DNA from: Candidatus Methylobacter oryzae
Lineage (GTDB): Bacteria > Pseudomonadota > Gammaproteobacteria > Methylococcales > Methylomonadaceae
DNA: 64,000 nt
Assembly (NCBI RefSeq): GCF_003994235.2
Contig: NZ_RYFG02000116.1
Location: 1 to 64,000 of the forward strand
Direction: 5' to 3'
Translations under genes and position numbers: made by a program
The notes under the pieces: model-generated
Seen by the model: only the letters and a program-made list of their open reading frames with translations
Database searches by the model: none
Told to the model about the DNA's origin: nothing
In this document: positions 45,959 through 55,635 of the stretch, piece by piece
How positions within the stretch are numbered: position 1 is the stretch's first letter
Layout of the letters: each line of letters opens with the position of its first letter

Positions 45959-48136
45959 ATGAATGAGTCTTTTTCTTTTGCAGATAGCATCTCCCTGCGT
46001 TCGGCGACTAGCGGTCGAGAGCGTTGGCAGATAAAGGCCTTGCGGCGCAAACATTTTCTGGCCCAGGCTCTGGAGCAAGAACTGCTTGCTAATGAGCATA
46101 TTACTGTTGCCGAAGCCAATCCTTTCAGTGGGCGGGTTTTGGTTCTTTTTGATCCAACATATTTTAAACAAGGTACTGGCGGGTTAATCAGAGAGGCACT
46201 GTCGCGGCTAACCAAATTACACTGCGATAATGGACTGCTAGTTGAACAGGATGCGACTGTCCCTCAAATTCCTAATGACGGCAAGACCTTATTTGACTTA
46301 ATTCGATCTGTCGATGGAGAGAAAAAGATACGCCGCGAAGCTATTACTTTATCGGCCCTTAATACCACCTTTAAAATCACCACGCCGTTAATGCAAGGCA
46401 TGATCATGGCTTGCGGGCTTCAGGGGGGATTCTCTATCTTTTCCCGCCTGGGTTTAAATGTCCTTTCCCAAATAGCAATACTGGCCGGCGGCTACTACAC
46501 CTCTGCGACATTAGAAAAGACCATCGAATATAAACGCAAACAGAAATGGACCGCCTATGCGAATATGGTAGAAGCCTCTTTGCGTCAGCGTACTTACCAA
46601 CATATCCATTCATTATCGCTAACCACGCTGACAGAACAGGAATGGGGGGCCGCTGAGCTGGCTCGCTTTGTAAAAGAAGACAACGACCGGGTGAAGAAGC
46701 TTCTTGAATTCGCAGCTCCCAATCTGCTGGATAAAGGCCTTACTTTTTCAGGATGCAGCGTTCTGTTATTGGCGGTTTCACCTGTTGCGCTGTTGCTGGC
46801 AGTGATTCCGCTGCCGTTCATGTACCGGTTAACCGGAGAATTTAATCGCGAAAGCCAGGATCTTTACAAGGATGTCGGCCGCCACGAGCAGGAACTCAAT
46901 CGCCGTATCACCGATAGCCTAAACGGTCTTCCTACGGTAAAAAGCTATACTGCCGAAACGTGGGAACAGAACCGCTTAAAAGAGATCAATCACAGCTATC
47001 AGTTGAGTCATCAAAAAGCTTCAAAGGAACGCACGAAGTACCATACGACACTCGAATACGGAATTTACCTGGGCATTAGTATGCCGATCATTTATAGCAG
47101 CTATAAGGCTTACCAAAAACAGTTAAGCTTTACTGTATTTACCGGCATCGCCTTCCTGCTGCCCAGGATGATCTTGTCGACCCAAGGACTCGATCAGGAT
47201 TATTCTTACTACTTGGCAGCGCAAAGCTCAGCTCAAAAAATTAAGCAGCTCTTAGCCACTCAATCCGACCAATCTTCAGGCGACTCGCTGGATTTCAGCA
47301 AACTCAAGGGAGAGATTCGTTTCGAGAATGTTTCTTTCCGCTATCCAGCTCCTCCCCTGCAATCTATCCTAGAAGAAGCGTGTTCAGGGCAAGAAATCAT
47401 CCTAAAGGATGAACAAGCGGAAACGCTGATACTGAACCGCGTCAATCTGACAATTCCTCCCGGAAGTACCGTCGCTTTTGTCGGAAGCTCAGGTTCAGGC
47501 AAATCCACATTGATCAAGTTACTGCTGCGTTTTTACGAACCTACTGAAGGCCGAATTCTGTTGGATGGTAAAGACATTCGTCAGATTGACGTTGCCGATT
47601 TAAGGCATGCATTGGGTTGGGTGAGCCAGGATGTTTATCTTTTTGAAGGCAGCATTGCCGATAATATCCGCTATGGAAATCTGGATGCGAGTGATAACGA
47701 CGTGATACAGGTAGCAAAGCTGATCGGCGCCGACGAGTTCATCGAAGCAAAAGAACAAGGCTTTGATTCAGATGTGGGTGAGCGTGGACAGTCTTTATCG
47801 GGCGGACAACGCCAGCGTATTTCCGTCGCCAGGGCGTTGTTGAAAGATTCGCCGATTTTGATCATGGATGAAGCCACTTCTGCGGTTGATAACCTGACTG
47901 AAGCAAAAATGTATAAAGCTATTGTTGACGAACTCCCCAATAAAACGCTGATGATAGTCGCTCACCGGCTCTCAAGCGCCAGCAAAGCCGACTGTATCTA
48001 TCTTTTAGAAAATGGCGAGGTGCGTGAAGTAGGAACTCACGAAGAGCTTTTAGCTCAAGAAGGGCACTATGCTCAGTTGTGGCGATTACAAATCAGCCAT
48101 GAAGGGCAAAACGCTGACGAACAGATGGTTGTTTGA
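45959..48136 (+). CDS. ABC exporter with HMA-like N-terminal domain
   Basis: The 725-residue half-transporter has three parts. Residues about 12-80 resemble the HMA_2-type domain (SATSGRERWQIKALRR, then NPFSGRVLVLFDP). A membrane domain spans about 115-410. The nucleotide-binding domain has Walker A GSSGSGKST (near 508), signature LSGGQRQR (near 612), Walker B ILIMDEATSAVD (near 633) and His in AHRLSS (near 667). There is an insertion of about 25 residues between the FRYP A-loop and the strand before Walker A. It should work as a homodimer. The start at 45959 follows the upstream stop by 13 bases; the longer frame from 45866 overlaps that gene. Its cargo, and whether it belongs to the nearby PKS/NRPS cluster, are unknown. 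Confidence 0.88.
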   Translation: MNESFSFADSISLRSATSGRERWQIKALRRKHFLAQALEQELLANEHITVAEANPFSGRVLVLFDPTYFKQGTGGLIREALSRLTKLHCDNGLLVEQDATVPQIPNDGKTLFDLIRSVDGEKKIRREAITLSALNTTFKITTPLMQGMIMACGLQGGFSIFSRLGLNVLSQIAILAGGYYTSATLEKTIEYKRKQKWTAYANMVEASLRQRTYQHIHSLSLTTLTEQEWGAAELARFVKEDNDRVKKLLEFAAPNLLDKGLTFSGCSVLLLAVSPVALLLAVIPLPFMYRLTGEFNRESQDLYKDVGRHEQELNRRITDSLNGLPTVKSYTAETWEQNRLKEINHSYQLSHQKASKERTKYHTTLEYGIYLGISMPIIYSSYKAYQKQLSFTVFTGIAFLLPRMILSTQGLDQDYSYYLAAQSSAQKIKQLLATQSDQSSGDSLDFSKLKGEIRFENVSFRYPAPPLQSILEEACSGQEIILKDEQAETLILNRVNLTIPPGSTVAFVGSSGSGKSTLIKLLLRFYEPTEGRILLDGKDIRQIDVADLRHALGWVSQDVYLFEGSIADNIRYGNLDASDNDVIQVAKLIGADEFIEAKEQGFDSDVGERGQSLSGGQRQRISVARALLKDSPILIMDEATSAVDNLTEAKMYKAIVDELPNKTLMIVAHRLSSASKADCIYLLENGEVREVGTHEELLAQEGHYAQLWRLQISHEGQNADEQMVV

Positions 48137-48181
48137 CCGAGAGATAACTTCAGGGGCTATTTTCAATAAACCGCTTATTTT

Positions 48182-48208
48182 GCCGGGCATCCCACAGGGG
48201 TGCCCGGC
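48182..48208. terminator. Strong hairpin between ABC exporter and PKS genes
   Basis: A 12-bp stem (48182-48193 with 48197-48208, one G-U pair) has a 3-base loop. It lies 45 bases after the ABC exporter stop. Neither side has a good T-run, so it may be a weak or factor-assisted terminator. The two transcripts converge here. Confidence 0.5.
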
Positions 48209-48276
48209 ATTGTTCTGACAATTTTCAACGCAATTTCAAAATATTCACGCGCGGCACTAAGCTTGCGTTTTCGCTA

Positions 48277-48314
48277 AATCGGCTTCGCTTTCAAGATTCT
48301 CAGCGAAACCGATT
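48277..48314 (-). terminator. Hairpin just downstream of the PKS gene
   Basis: Arms 48277-48289 and 48302-48314 pair over 13 positions with one mismatch and a 12-base loop. It lies about 46 bases after the PKS stop on the minus strand. It is not followed by a U-run. Its role as the end of the cluster transcript is inference. Confidence 0.35.
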
Positions 48315-48360
48315 GTTCTTCTACAAACTCGTGCCGTTTCGATGCCCGGAAAAACAACTA

Positions 48361-51300
48361 TCAGTTATTGATAATATCAGATAACTCATTTTCCAGAAGT
48401 GCGCTTAGCTCTTCGTCCGTTAGCGAATCCAAGTCGAGTAGGAGCTCGTCCACTTCGCTAGCAGCAGAGTCGCTCTGACTGCCTGTTGAGAGCCCTATTT
48501 GCTGACTTAAGAAATCGCCTAAAGATTCAACGGTCGGATGCTCGAATAACAAAGTCGATTGCAGAGGCATGCGTAAACTGGACTCTAGGCGATTTTTAAT
48601 TTCAAGCGCCATCAACGAATCCAGTCCATTATCGAACAGTGATTTCCGGTGGTCCGTACTTTCGGAAGAGCTGTAACCGAAAACCGCATTAACAACATCT
48701 TCAATATGCTTGAGTAAGAAGTGGTGTTGTTCAGCTTCAATGACTTCTTTAAGCTGTTTAAGGAAATCATTATTGCCGGATTCTTCAGTTGTTGATTTTT
48801 CGATGAATTTTGAGAAGAAAGAGTTTTTATGTGCCGGAAATGCGCTGAAAAAGATCTCCCAATTTATCGGTGCAACACCGATTTGTGCGATGTTCGGTTC
48901 GCTGATCAGTTGTTCAAAAGCCTGCAATCCCGGTTCAATATCAATAGCTCCGAATCCCTTGCTTTCCAGGCGTTTAAGTTGCGTTGCAGCCATGCCCTCG
49001 CCTACCCAAGGCCCCCAATTGATCGACAGCGCGGGCAGCCCCGCCGATTGCCGCGAGTGGGCCAGCAAGTCCATGAAGGCGTTTCCGGCGGCGTAGTTGC
49101 TTTGTCCGGGCGAACCAACCAATGACGCAACCGAGGAAAAACAAACAAAGAAATCCAGCGGCAAATCCACCGTCAGTTCGTGCAAGTTCCAACTGCCTTG
49201 AACTTTGGGCTGCATGATTTTTTCAAAGCGCTCCGGGGATTGTTGCGTAATCACGCCGTCGTCCAATACGCCCGCCGCATGGATAATACCGTGCAAAGGA
49301 GGCATAGTTTCCTTGATGTCGTTGACGACGCGTTCAACATCCTTCCTGACACTGACATCGGCGACAGCAACATGGCATGTAACGCCGGCACGGCCAAGAT
49401 CGGCAACAAAATCCTCGTTCCCCACAGCACCACGCCGCCCCATTAGCACCAAATGGCGTGCCCCATTGTCAACCAACCTCTGAGCGACCAAACGGCCTAA
49501 ACCGCCAAAAGCGCCAGTAATCAGGTATGTAGCTTCTGCTGAAATTGACGAAACGTCGTCATTGCCGCTCTTACCGATCGCGAACTGGGACGGAACGAGC
49601 CGCGCCGTATGCGCTTCTCCATTACGGAATGCCAATCTGGATTCCTTGCTGTCCGAATTGAGAACTTGCACCAGAAACAAAGCGTTATCAGCTGTGTCCG
49701 CTTCCGGGTCTAAATCGATGCAGCGGCACTGAAGCTGGGGTTGTTCAAGTGAAATGACTTGAGCAAAGCCCCACATTGGCGCTTGCTCTAACCGCGACGC
49801 TTCAGGATATATGAATTGACCTCCTTGCGTGACTATCCATAACGGAATTTCCAGATTGAGGCTGTTTAATGCCTGGATCAAATACAACAGCGTTCCGCAA
49901 CCGCACGTCGAGTCGGAAGATTGATCAAGCTGCAAGACATCGAGCGGCCACAGGTAAACGATTCCCGCTGAACTTCCTGCATCTTTAACAAGCTTTAACA
50001 ATTCGCGGAAATCATCCGGCTGCTTGACGGATATTTGGAATTCACGATCGGAGCATTGGCGAAATTCAGTACCCGCCGAGACGGAGAAAGCATCGTGCCC
50101 TTGCGCCAACAATTTGCTTGTTAATTGCGCGCCATGGCCGGCATTATCGCCAAATATGATCCACTGCCTCGGTGAAACCGTATAGGTTTCCAACTCCGAT
50201 GTTGAAGGCATCCAACGAACCTCGTTGAACCATTGCGACGTCGAGTCCTGCTCATTCTGCAAAAGCAAGGCATCCCATTTGGCTTTTTCGACCGAAACGC
50301 AGAAGAGCTCTTCGATGCTAATGACGAGCTTCCCATTGTTGTCGTAAATACTTAAATTCCCTTTCAATCCCTGCTCGTTGCTTTCGGTAATCACGGCATG
50401 ACACCAAGCCTCTGTTCCGATAGTGCTGGAACGGTGGTGAACTATGATTTTAGCTATCTGTACGGGCAAGAAAACACGGTTTTGGATCCGGTTGCCGGCA
50501 GCGCAGGAAATAATACCCAACAAGGCCTGGAAACCATTGTCAAGTAAAGGCGGATAGATCTTGTAAATCCGGTCGGGCTGGCTACCTAACTCTATCCGGG
50601 CCAAAGCTTCGTTTTCAGTGTATTGAAAACTGCCGATCCCGCGAAAATCACCTTGATAGTTAAATCCCATATTGGTGAATGCTTCATAAACCTCTTCCTT
50701 GCTTTTCGATGAGGTGCATCGCTGACGAATAGCCGCTAAATCAAACTCGGGGCTTTCATTAGCCGTATGATGGCCGGCGATATTAACCGATGCGTGTTTT
50801 ATCCATGTGCTCGCACCGCCCGGCGTCATTTTCTCCGAGTAGATAGAAAAGGTATTTTGCGAAAGCACCGACTGCATTCTTACAGCCTCCTCTCTCAAGA
50901 CTAATGCTTTTTCGAAAGAAAAACCTTCTATCACTTGAACGCTACGGCCTTCTTTGAATACCGCAGCCAGCGCCATTTCGATAAATCCGGCACCGGGGAA
51001 AACAATCGCATCGTGAACATTATGCCCTGTTAAAAACGGGAGGTTTTCGGTCTGAATCTCCGCTTCCCAAATCGAGTCGGCCTGAGCCAATGCGATCTTG
51101 TTTCCTAGCAAAGGATGCGCTTCTTCCAGCAACAAGGTGCGTTTTGTCATATTGCCCATTCTGTCCTGAGCGGAAATCTCGCTTTCTCTCCAGTACGCTT
51201 GCCGTTGCCAAGGGTACTTCGGCAATTTTACAAATTGTCCTTGAACGATATGAGTCCAATTTACCGGATAACCTTCAGCATGGAGCGCGCCAAATGTACT

Positions 51301-53826
51301 GAACATCGCAGCCGTTTCGTCTTGTTGCCGCTTGATCGTGCCCAGGACGATTGCACTTTTTCTTGCGCTTAAACATTCGTTCATCGATTGCGTTAATACC
51401 GGATGCGGACCGACTTCCAGAAAAACATCGCAATCCTCCATCGCTTTAATGGTCTTAGCAAACTCTACCGGTTCCCTGACATTGTGCCACCAATAATCGG
51501 CATTGAGTTCGGTGCCTGAAATGAGGTTGCCGGTCACCGTAGAATAAAGAGGAATGACTGTTTCGTTGGGAGCGATTGATTGCAATAAGCTGATCAGCTC
51601 ATCCTTAATCACGTCCATCACGACGCAATGAAATGGAACTTCGACCCTTAATGGGCGACAAAATATATTATCGGCGCTGAGCTGTTTTTCGAGGGCGTTT
51701 AGAGCATCCGACTCTCCTGCCAAGGTCACGGAAGAAGGACTATTAACAGCCGCAATGGATACTCTGTCGTTATACTTTTCAATAAGTTGAGCCGCGTCGC
51801 TTTTAGGCATCGAAACGGCAAGCATGCCGCCCATGCCGGCGGTTTTTTGTTGCAGCAGGCTGCGGTAAAAAATAACCTTAACGGCGTCCTCGAGACTCAG
51901 CGCTCCCGATATATGCGCGGCTGCGACTTCGCCGACGCTATGACCGCAAACAACATCGGGCACAATCCCGTATGACTGCCAAAGCTTAGCCAACGCGACC
52001 TCAACAGCAAAGATAGCCGGTTGGGCAAATTGAGTGGTGTTAATGCGGGTATCGGATTCGCTACGGCTTAATTCTTCCAGCAGCGACCAACTTGCATGTT
52101 GTGACAATAACCGATCGCAAGTTTCTATCGTCTCGCGAAAAAGAGCGTTCTCTGCGATCAACTGGCGCCCCATGGCCCACCACTGGGTACCCATGCCCGA
52201 AAATATAAAGGCGAGCTTTCCGCCTGTATAACGATTGCTTCCTTTAACAATAAAAGGACTGTCCTTGCCTTCAAGGAATTGGGCCGTTAAATCAAGCATC
52301 TTATCTTTGTCCGATGCAATAAATGCCACGCGCTGATCTTTGTGACCGCTTCGGTTAGCCGCGCTGAAACATATATCGGACAGGCTGTCATCAGTAGTTT
52401 CCAAATGGCTCCGAATCCCTCCGACCACGGCTTCCAGCGCCTTTGGCGTATTGGCTGAAAGCGGCAGTATGAACGGGGACGAACCGGCATCGGCTTTATT
52501 AACCGCTTCGCTTTGCGACGGTTGTCGTTGAGGGCTTTCAGCGAGAATAATGGTCGCGTTCGTACCGCCAAAACCGAAAGAATTGACACAGGCATGACGG
52601 CTACTATCCGGGTCAGCCGCCCAAGTTTCGGGAACTACTGGAACGTGCAGGTGATATTTATCGAACTCTATTTGCGGGTTAGGCATCTTAAAATGAATAT
52701 TAGGCGGAATCATTTCATTCTTTAAAGACATCGCAACCTTGATCAAGCTTGCCATACCCGAGGCCGCTTCCAAATGGCCGATATTACTTTTAACGGACCC
52801 TATTACAAGATCCGTTTTGCGGTTTTCCCCAAAGACCGATCCGATCGAATTGGCCTCTATCGGGTCGCCAACAAATGTTCCGGTGCCGTGGGCTTCGACA
52901 TAGGAAATTTCCTCGGCAGCGACATCGGCAAGCTCAAGAGCTTTGCGTAGAGCCGCTTTTTGCGATTTCTGATTGGGAACCGTCAATCCGTTACTTTTAC
53001 CGTCTTGGTTGACGACGCTACTTTTAATAACGGCGTAAATAGAATCCCCGTCTTTTTGTGCTGCCGACAACGGCTTTAAAATGACAACGCCCGCCCCCTC
53101 GGAACGAACATAACCGTTCGCAGAAGCATCGAAACTTTTGCAACGGCCATCCGGAGACAACATCGACGCCTTGCTGGTGGCAATCGTAAATTCCGGTTTT
53201 AGAATAGCGTTGGCCCCGCCTGCAATAGCAACCTCGCATTCGCCGTTTCTAATGCTTTGGCAAGCCAGATGCAGTGCAACCAGCGAAGAGGAGCAGGCAG
53301 TGTCCAAAGTCACGCTCGGCCCGGTAAAATCGAAGACGTAGGAAATCCGGTTGGCCACTATACTCATCGAAACGCCAACCCCGGTATGCGTATCAATCAG
53401 CTCGCGATTGCTGGTGTCGAGTTGCATATTATTGTAATCATGGGTGAAAATCCCCATGAACGTGCCGACGCCTGTTCCGGCTAGCCGCTCCGTATCTATG
53501 CCGGCATCGGCAAAGGCTTCCCACGTGGTTTCCAACAAGATGCGCTGCTGGGGATCCATGCACGCCGCTTCGCGCGGGGAGATTCCGAAGAAATCAGCGT
53601 CGAATTTATCAATATCTTTAATAAACCCGCCGCAACGAGTATAAGTCTTCCCAGGTTTTGTTTTGTCTTCGTTGAAATGAGAACGAAGATTCCATCTATC
53701 TTCAGGAACCTCGGAAATGGCATCAATACCATTGATTAATAGCTCCCAATAGGCATTGGGATCATTGGCACCTCCGGGGAAACGGCACCCCATTCCTACG
53801 ATTGCGATGGCTTCTGTTGTTTTCAT
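48361..53826 (-). CDS. Type I polyketide synthase module, KS-AT-DH-KR-ACP
   Basis: The 1821-residue product is one extension module. KS covers about 5-430 with Cys178 (DTACSSS), His313 (EAHGTGT) and His351 (SNIGHLEAASG). AT covers about 540-850 with Ser630 (GHSVGE) and PFH at 731-733, which fits malonyl-CoA. DH covers about 900-1185 with His935 and Asp1096. KR covers about 1430-1610 with GAFGGLG, an LDD motif at 1521-1523 (B-type, D-hydroxyl) and Tyr1578. ACP has Ser1737 in GLDSLMALE. There is no loading module, methyltransferase, enoylreductase or thioesterase. An acidic tail (SLTDEELSALLENELSD) may be a docking element. It is the last gene of the cluster. One turn would add two carbons and leave a double bond. 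Confidence 0.95.
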   Translation of the reverse strand: MKTTEAIAIVGMGCRFPGGANDPNAYWELLINGIDAISEVPEDRWNLRSHFNEDKTKPGKTYTRCGGFIKDIDKFDADFFGISPREAACMDPQQRILLETTWEAFADAGIDTERLAGTGVGTFMGIFTHDYNNMQLDTSNRELIDTHTGVGVSMSIVANRISYVFDFTGPSVTLDTACSSSLVALHLACQSIRNGECEVAIAGGANAILKPEFTIATSKASMLSPDGRCKSFDASANGYVRSEGAGVVILKPLSAAQKDGDSIYAVIKSSVVNQDGKSNGLTVPNQKSQKAALRKALELADVAAEEISYVEAHGTGTFVGDPIEANSIGSVFGENRKTDLVIGSVKSNIGHLEAASGMASLIKVAMSLKNEMIPPNIHFKMPNPQIEFDKYHLHVPVVPETWAADPDSSRHACVNSFGFGGTNATIILAESPQRQPSQSEAVNKADAGSSPFILPLSANTPKALEAVVGGIRSHLETTDDSLSDICFSAANRSGHKDQRVAFIASDKDKMLDLTAQFLEGKDSPFIVKGSNRYTGGKLAFIFSGMGTQWWAMGRQLIAENALFRETIETCDRLLSQHASWSLLEELSRSESDTRINTTQFAQPAIFAVEVALAKLWQSYGIVPDVVCGHSVGEVAAAHISGALSLEDAVKVIFYRSLLQQKTAGMGGMLAVSMPKSDAAQLIEKYNDRVSIAAVNSPSSVTLAGESDALNALEKQLSADNIFCRPLRVEVPFHCVVMDVIKDELISLLQSIAPNETVIPLYSTVTGNLISGTELNADYWWHNVREPVEFAKTIKAMEDCDVFLEVGPHPVLTQSMNECLSARKSAIVLGTIKRQQDETAAMFSTFGALHAEGYPVNWTHIVQGQFVKLPKYPWQRQAYWRESEISAQDRMGNMTKRTLLLEEAHPLLGNKIALAQADSIWEAEIQTENLPFLTGHNVHDAIVFPGAGFIEMALAAVFKEGRSVQVIEGFSFEKALVLREEAVRMQSVLSQNTFSIYSEKMTPGGASTWIKHASVNIAGHHTANESPEFDLAAIRQRCTSSKSKEEVYEAFTNMGFNYQGDFRGIGSFQYTENEALARIELGSQPDRIYKIYPPLLDNGFQALLGIISCAAGNRIQNRVFLPVQIAKIIVHHRSSTIGTEAWCHAVITESNEQGLKGNLSIYDNNGKLVISIEELFCVSVEKAKWDALLLQNEQDSTSQWFNEVRWMPSTSELETYTVSPRQWIIFGDNAGHGAQLTSKLLAQGHDAFSVSAGTEFRQCSDREFQISVKQPDDFRELLKLVKDAGSSAGIVYLWPLDVLQLDQSSDSTCGCGTLLYLIQALNSLNLEIPLWIVTQGGQFIYPEASRLEQAPMWGFAQVISLEQPQLQCRCIDLDPEADTADNALFLVQVLNSDSKESRLAFRNGEAHTARLVPSQFAIGKSGNDDVSSISAEATYLITGAFGGLGRLVAQRLVDNGARHLVLMGRRGAVGNEDFVADLGRAGVTCHVAVADVSVRKDVERVVNDIKETMPPLHGIIHAAGVLDDGVITQQSPERFEKIMQPKVQGSWNLHELTVDLPLDFFVCFSSVASLVGSPGQSNYAAGNAFMDLLAHSRQSAGLPALSINWGPWVGEGMAATQLKRLESKGFGAIDIEPGLQAFEQLISEPNIAQIGVAPINWEIFFSAFPAHKNSFFSKFIEKSTTEESGNNDFLKQLKEVIEAEQHHFLLKHIEDVVNAVFGYSSSESTDHRKSLFDNGLDSLMALEIKNRLESSLRMPLQSTLLFEHPTVESLGDFLSQQIGLSTGSQSDSAASEVDELLLDLDSLTDEELSALLENELSDIINN

Positions 53827-53853
53827 AAAATCTTCGGTAATAGATAGTAAAAA

Positions 53854-55629
53854 TTAAGCGATTGATTGTTGGCGTTTCGACAGCCAAATGGTGCTCAAGT
53901 CATTCTGCATTCGTTCTGAAGCAGTCAGGGACTGATCGAGCTTTAAGCTTTCTATTAGCTCTTGGGCTGCTTTCATCGAGGGCTCGGCAGGATCTTTCAA
54001 CGCACTGACATATCGGCAATATTCGCGAGCAAGAATTTCAAGCGTTCTAATGTTTTCGATGAGTTGAGCCCTGCTTTCTTCCGAGTCGAGATCGACAACC
54101 AGCCCGGTGTGCAGTTTGTACAGAAATTCGAGGTCAAGCAGGCTAAACAGCTGGTCGCTAACGACGGGATTTTCGATCCTATCCCATTCTTTGAATAGAC
54201 TTTGCATGGTGTTATTCAGTTCATTGAAGCGCCGCATTTCGGATTGCACTGTCGACAGCCATTGCAAATCGAATGATTTGTTTTCTCGAAAGAACATGAA
54301 AGCATTGACGCCCCAGTAAATAGCCCAATCCCATATGATCTTTGCCAGCATGACCTGTTCATTGCCCATTACCGGGTATTGATTTTGATAGGTGTTCAGG
54401 TACAGCTTGAATAGGCCAAGTAAGTTAAAGTTATATTGCTCGGCAAGGGCGGCTATCTCTTCACCTTCGAAATCCCGCATCAGCAGATCGCAAATCAGAG
54501 TGTTGTTTATAGAAATAAAGTCTGTTCCGGGAGAATAAAAAGGGTCTGCAAAAACGCCGGCTTCTCCGGTGATACACCACCTATCTTTTGAAAACAGGCG
54601 CTTGCAACCGTGCGAGAAATGTTTAACCGCAAGAAAATCCTGAATCTGGTCTTTACGCGCTTCGATAACTGCGGCGCACTGAGGCTCATGCTTATGAAGC
54701 CACTGGATCATTTTTTCCAGGCTATTAAATTCACTGAGAGAATGGTATTCGGGATCGGCTACGATACCAATGCTGGTTGCATTACTTGGCAATACAATAA
54801 TCCAAACCCAATAGCCCTTGCCCATTAAATGGATAGTGCCGATTTGGCGAATGCCCGGAGCAATGCGTTCTTTCCATTTCAGGTTATCCGTCCATGTTTC
54901 TACACTAACAACGCCGGAAATCCTAAACCAAGCCGAACTGGAAGCATGTTGGGTTTGTTCGGCAAGATCCAATTTACGTTTTAATGTGCCGGCCCGCCCC
55001 GTCGCGTCAACGATCCACTTTGTGGTAACTTCGTGCTGTTCCGTACCCCGTTTTACGGTAATTTTATGCGGGTTTCCGACGGCAATATCGGCCACGCGGC
55101 AATTGTCCCAAAATGTCACGCCCTCGCTACAGTTTGCCTTGTATAAATAGTTTTCCAAACGGCCTCGGTCTAACTGATACCCAGGGACAGGGGGAAAGCG
55201 TTTCAAACCGACTTCCATGCGGCGCGTAATATCTTGATTGTCTTCGAATGAAAAGAAATAGCGAACTCCGGCTTTCTCTATCTGCTCTTCATTGAGGTGC
55301 TCATGAAGTTCGAGAACTTCCCTTAAATAATAGGAGCCTAACTCCGTCACGGATTCCCCAACCTTAAAGGCAACTTCCGGACAGGGAAATGTACTTTTTT
55401 CAACGACTAATATTCGCGTGGCTTTTCTCCGGCGGATCAGCTGCCTAGCCAGTCCTGAGCCGGCTAGGCCGCCGCCCAAGATAACGACATCATAGTCTGC
55501 CGGCATTTCAGGCGACCGTTCCCTTTGGGCCATTTTTTCTTTTACGATGTCTGCCAGTGCAGCCCGCTTTTCAGGGTCCAGCTGTTGAATACGTTTATTG
55601 ATTTCGTTTTTTGAATTTTCCATCTGCAT
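53854..55629 (-). CDS. Flavin-dependent halogenase-like oxidoreductase
   Basis: The 591-residue product has an FAD-binding GGGLAGSGLA near residue 52, KVGES at 89-93 (the Lys/Glu region of tryptophan-halogenase-like enzymes), DATGR, and GEAGVFADPFYSPG with the second flavin contact. The WxWxIP motif is present only in part: Trp274 and Trp276 are kept but the Pro position is Val279. The first 40 residues form a charged helix with LDPEKRAALADIVKEK, like the segments at the start of NRPS and PKS proteins. It may halogenate, epoxidise or hydroxylate a carrier-bound intermediate using reduced flavin. An in-frame ATG at 55623 is an alternative start. It lies 27 bases before the PKS and 6 bases after the deacetylase gene. 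Confidence 0.85.
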   Translation of the reverse strand: MQMENSKNEINKRIQQLDPEKRAALADIVKEKMAQRERSPEMPADYDVVILGGGLAGSGLARQLIRRRKATRILVVEKSTFPCPEVAFKVGESVTELGSYYLREVLELHEHLNEEQIEKAGVRYFFSFEDNQDITRRMEVGLKRFPPVPGYQLDRGRLENYLYKANCSEGVTFWDNCRVADIAVGNPHKITVKRGTEQHEVTTKWIVDATGRAGTLKRKLDLAEQTQHASSSAWFRISGVVSVETWTDNLKWKERIAPGIRQIGTIHLMGKGYWVWIIVLPSNATSIGIVADPEYHSLSEFNSLEKMIQWLHKHEPQCAAVIEARKDQIQDFLAVKHFSHGCKRLFSKDRWCITGEAGVFADPFYSPGTDFISINNTLICDLLMRDFEGEEIAALAEQYNFNLLGLFKLYLNTYQNQYPVMGNEQVMLAKIIWDWAIYWGVNAFMFFRENKSFDLQWLSTVQSEMRRFNELNNTMQSLFKEWDRIENPVVSDQLFSLLDLEFLYKLHTGLVVDLDSEESRAQLIENIRTLEILAREYCRYVSALKDPAEPSMKAAQELIESLKLDQSLTASERMQNDLSTIWLSKRQQSIA

Positions 55630-55635
55630 TAAACC

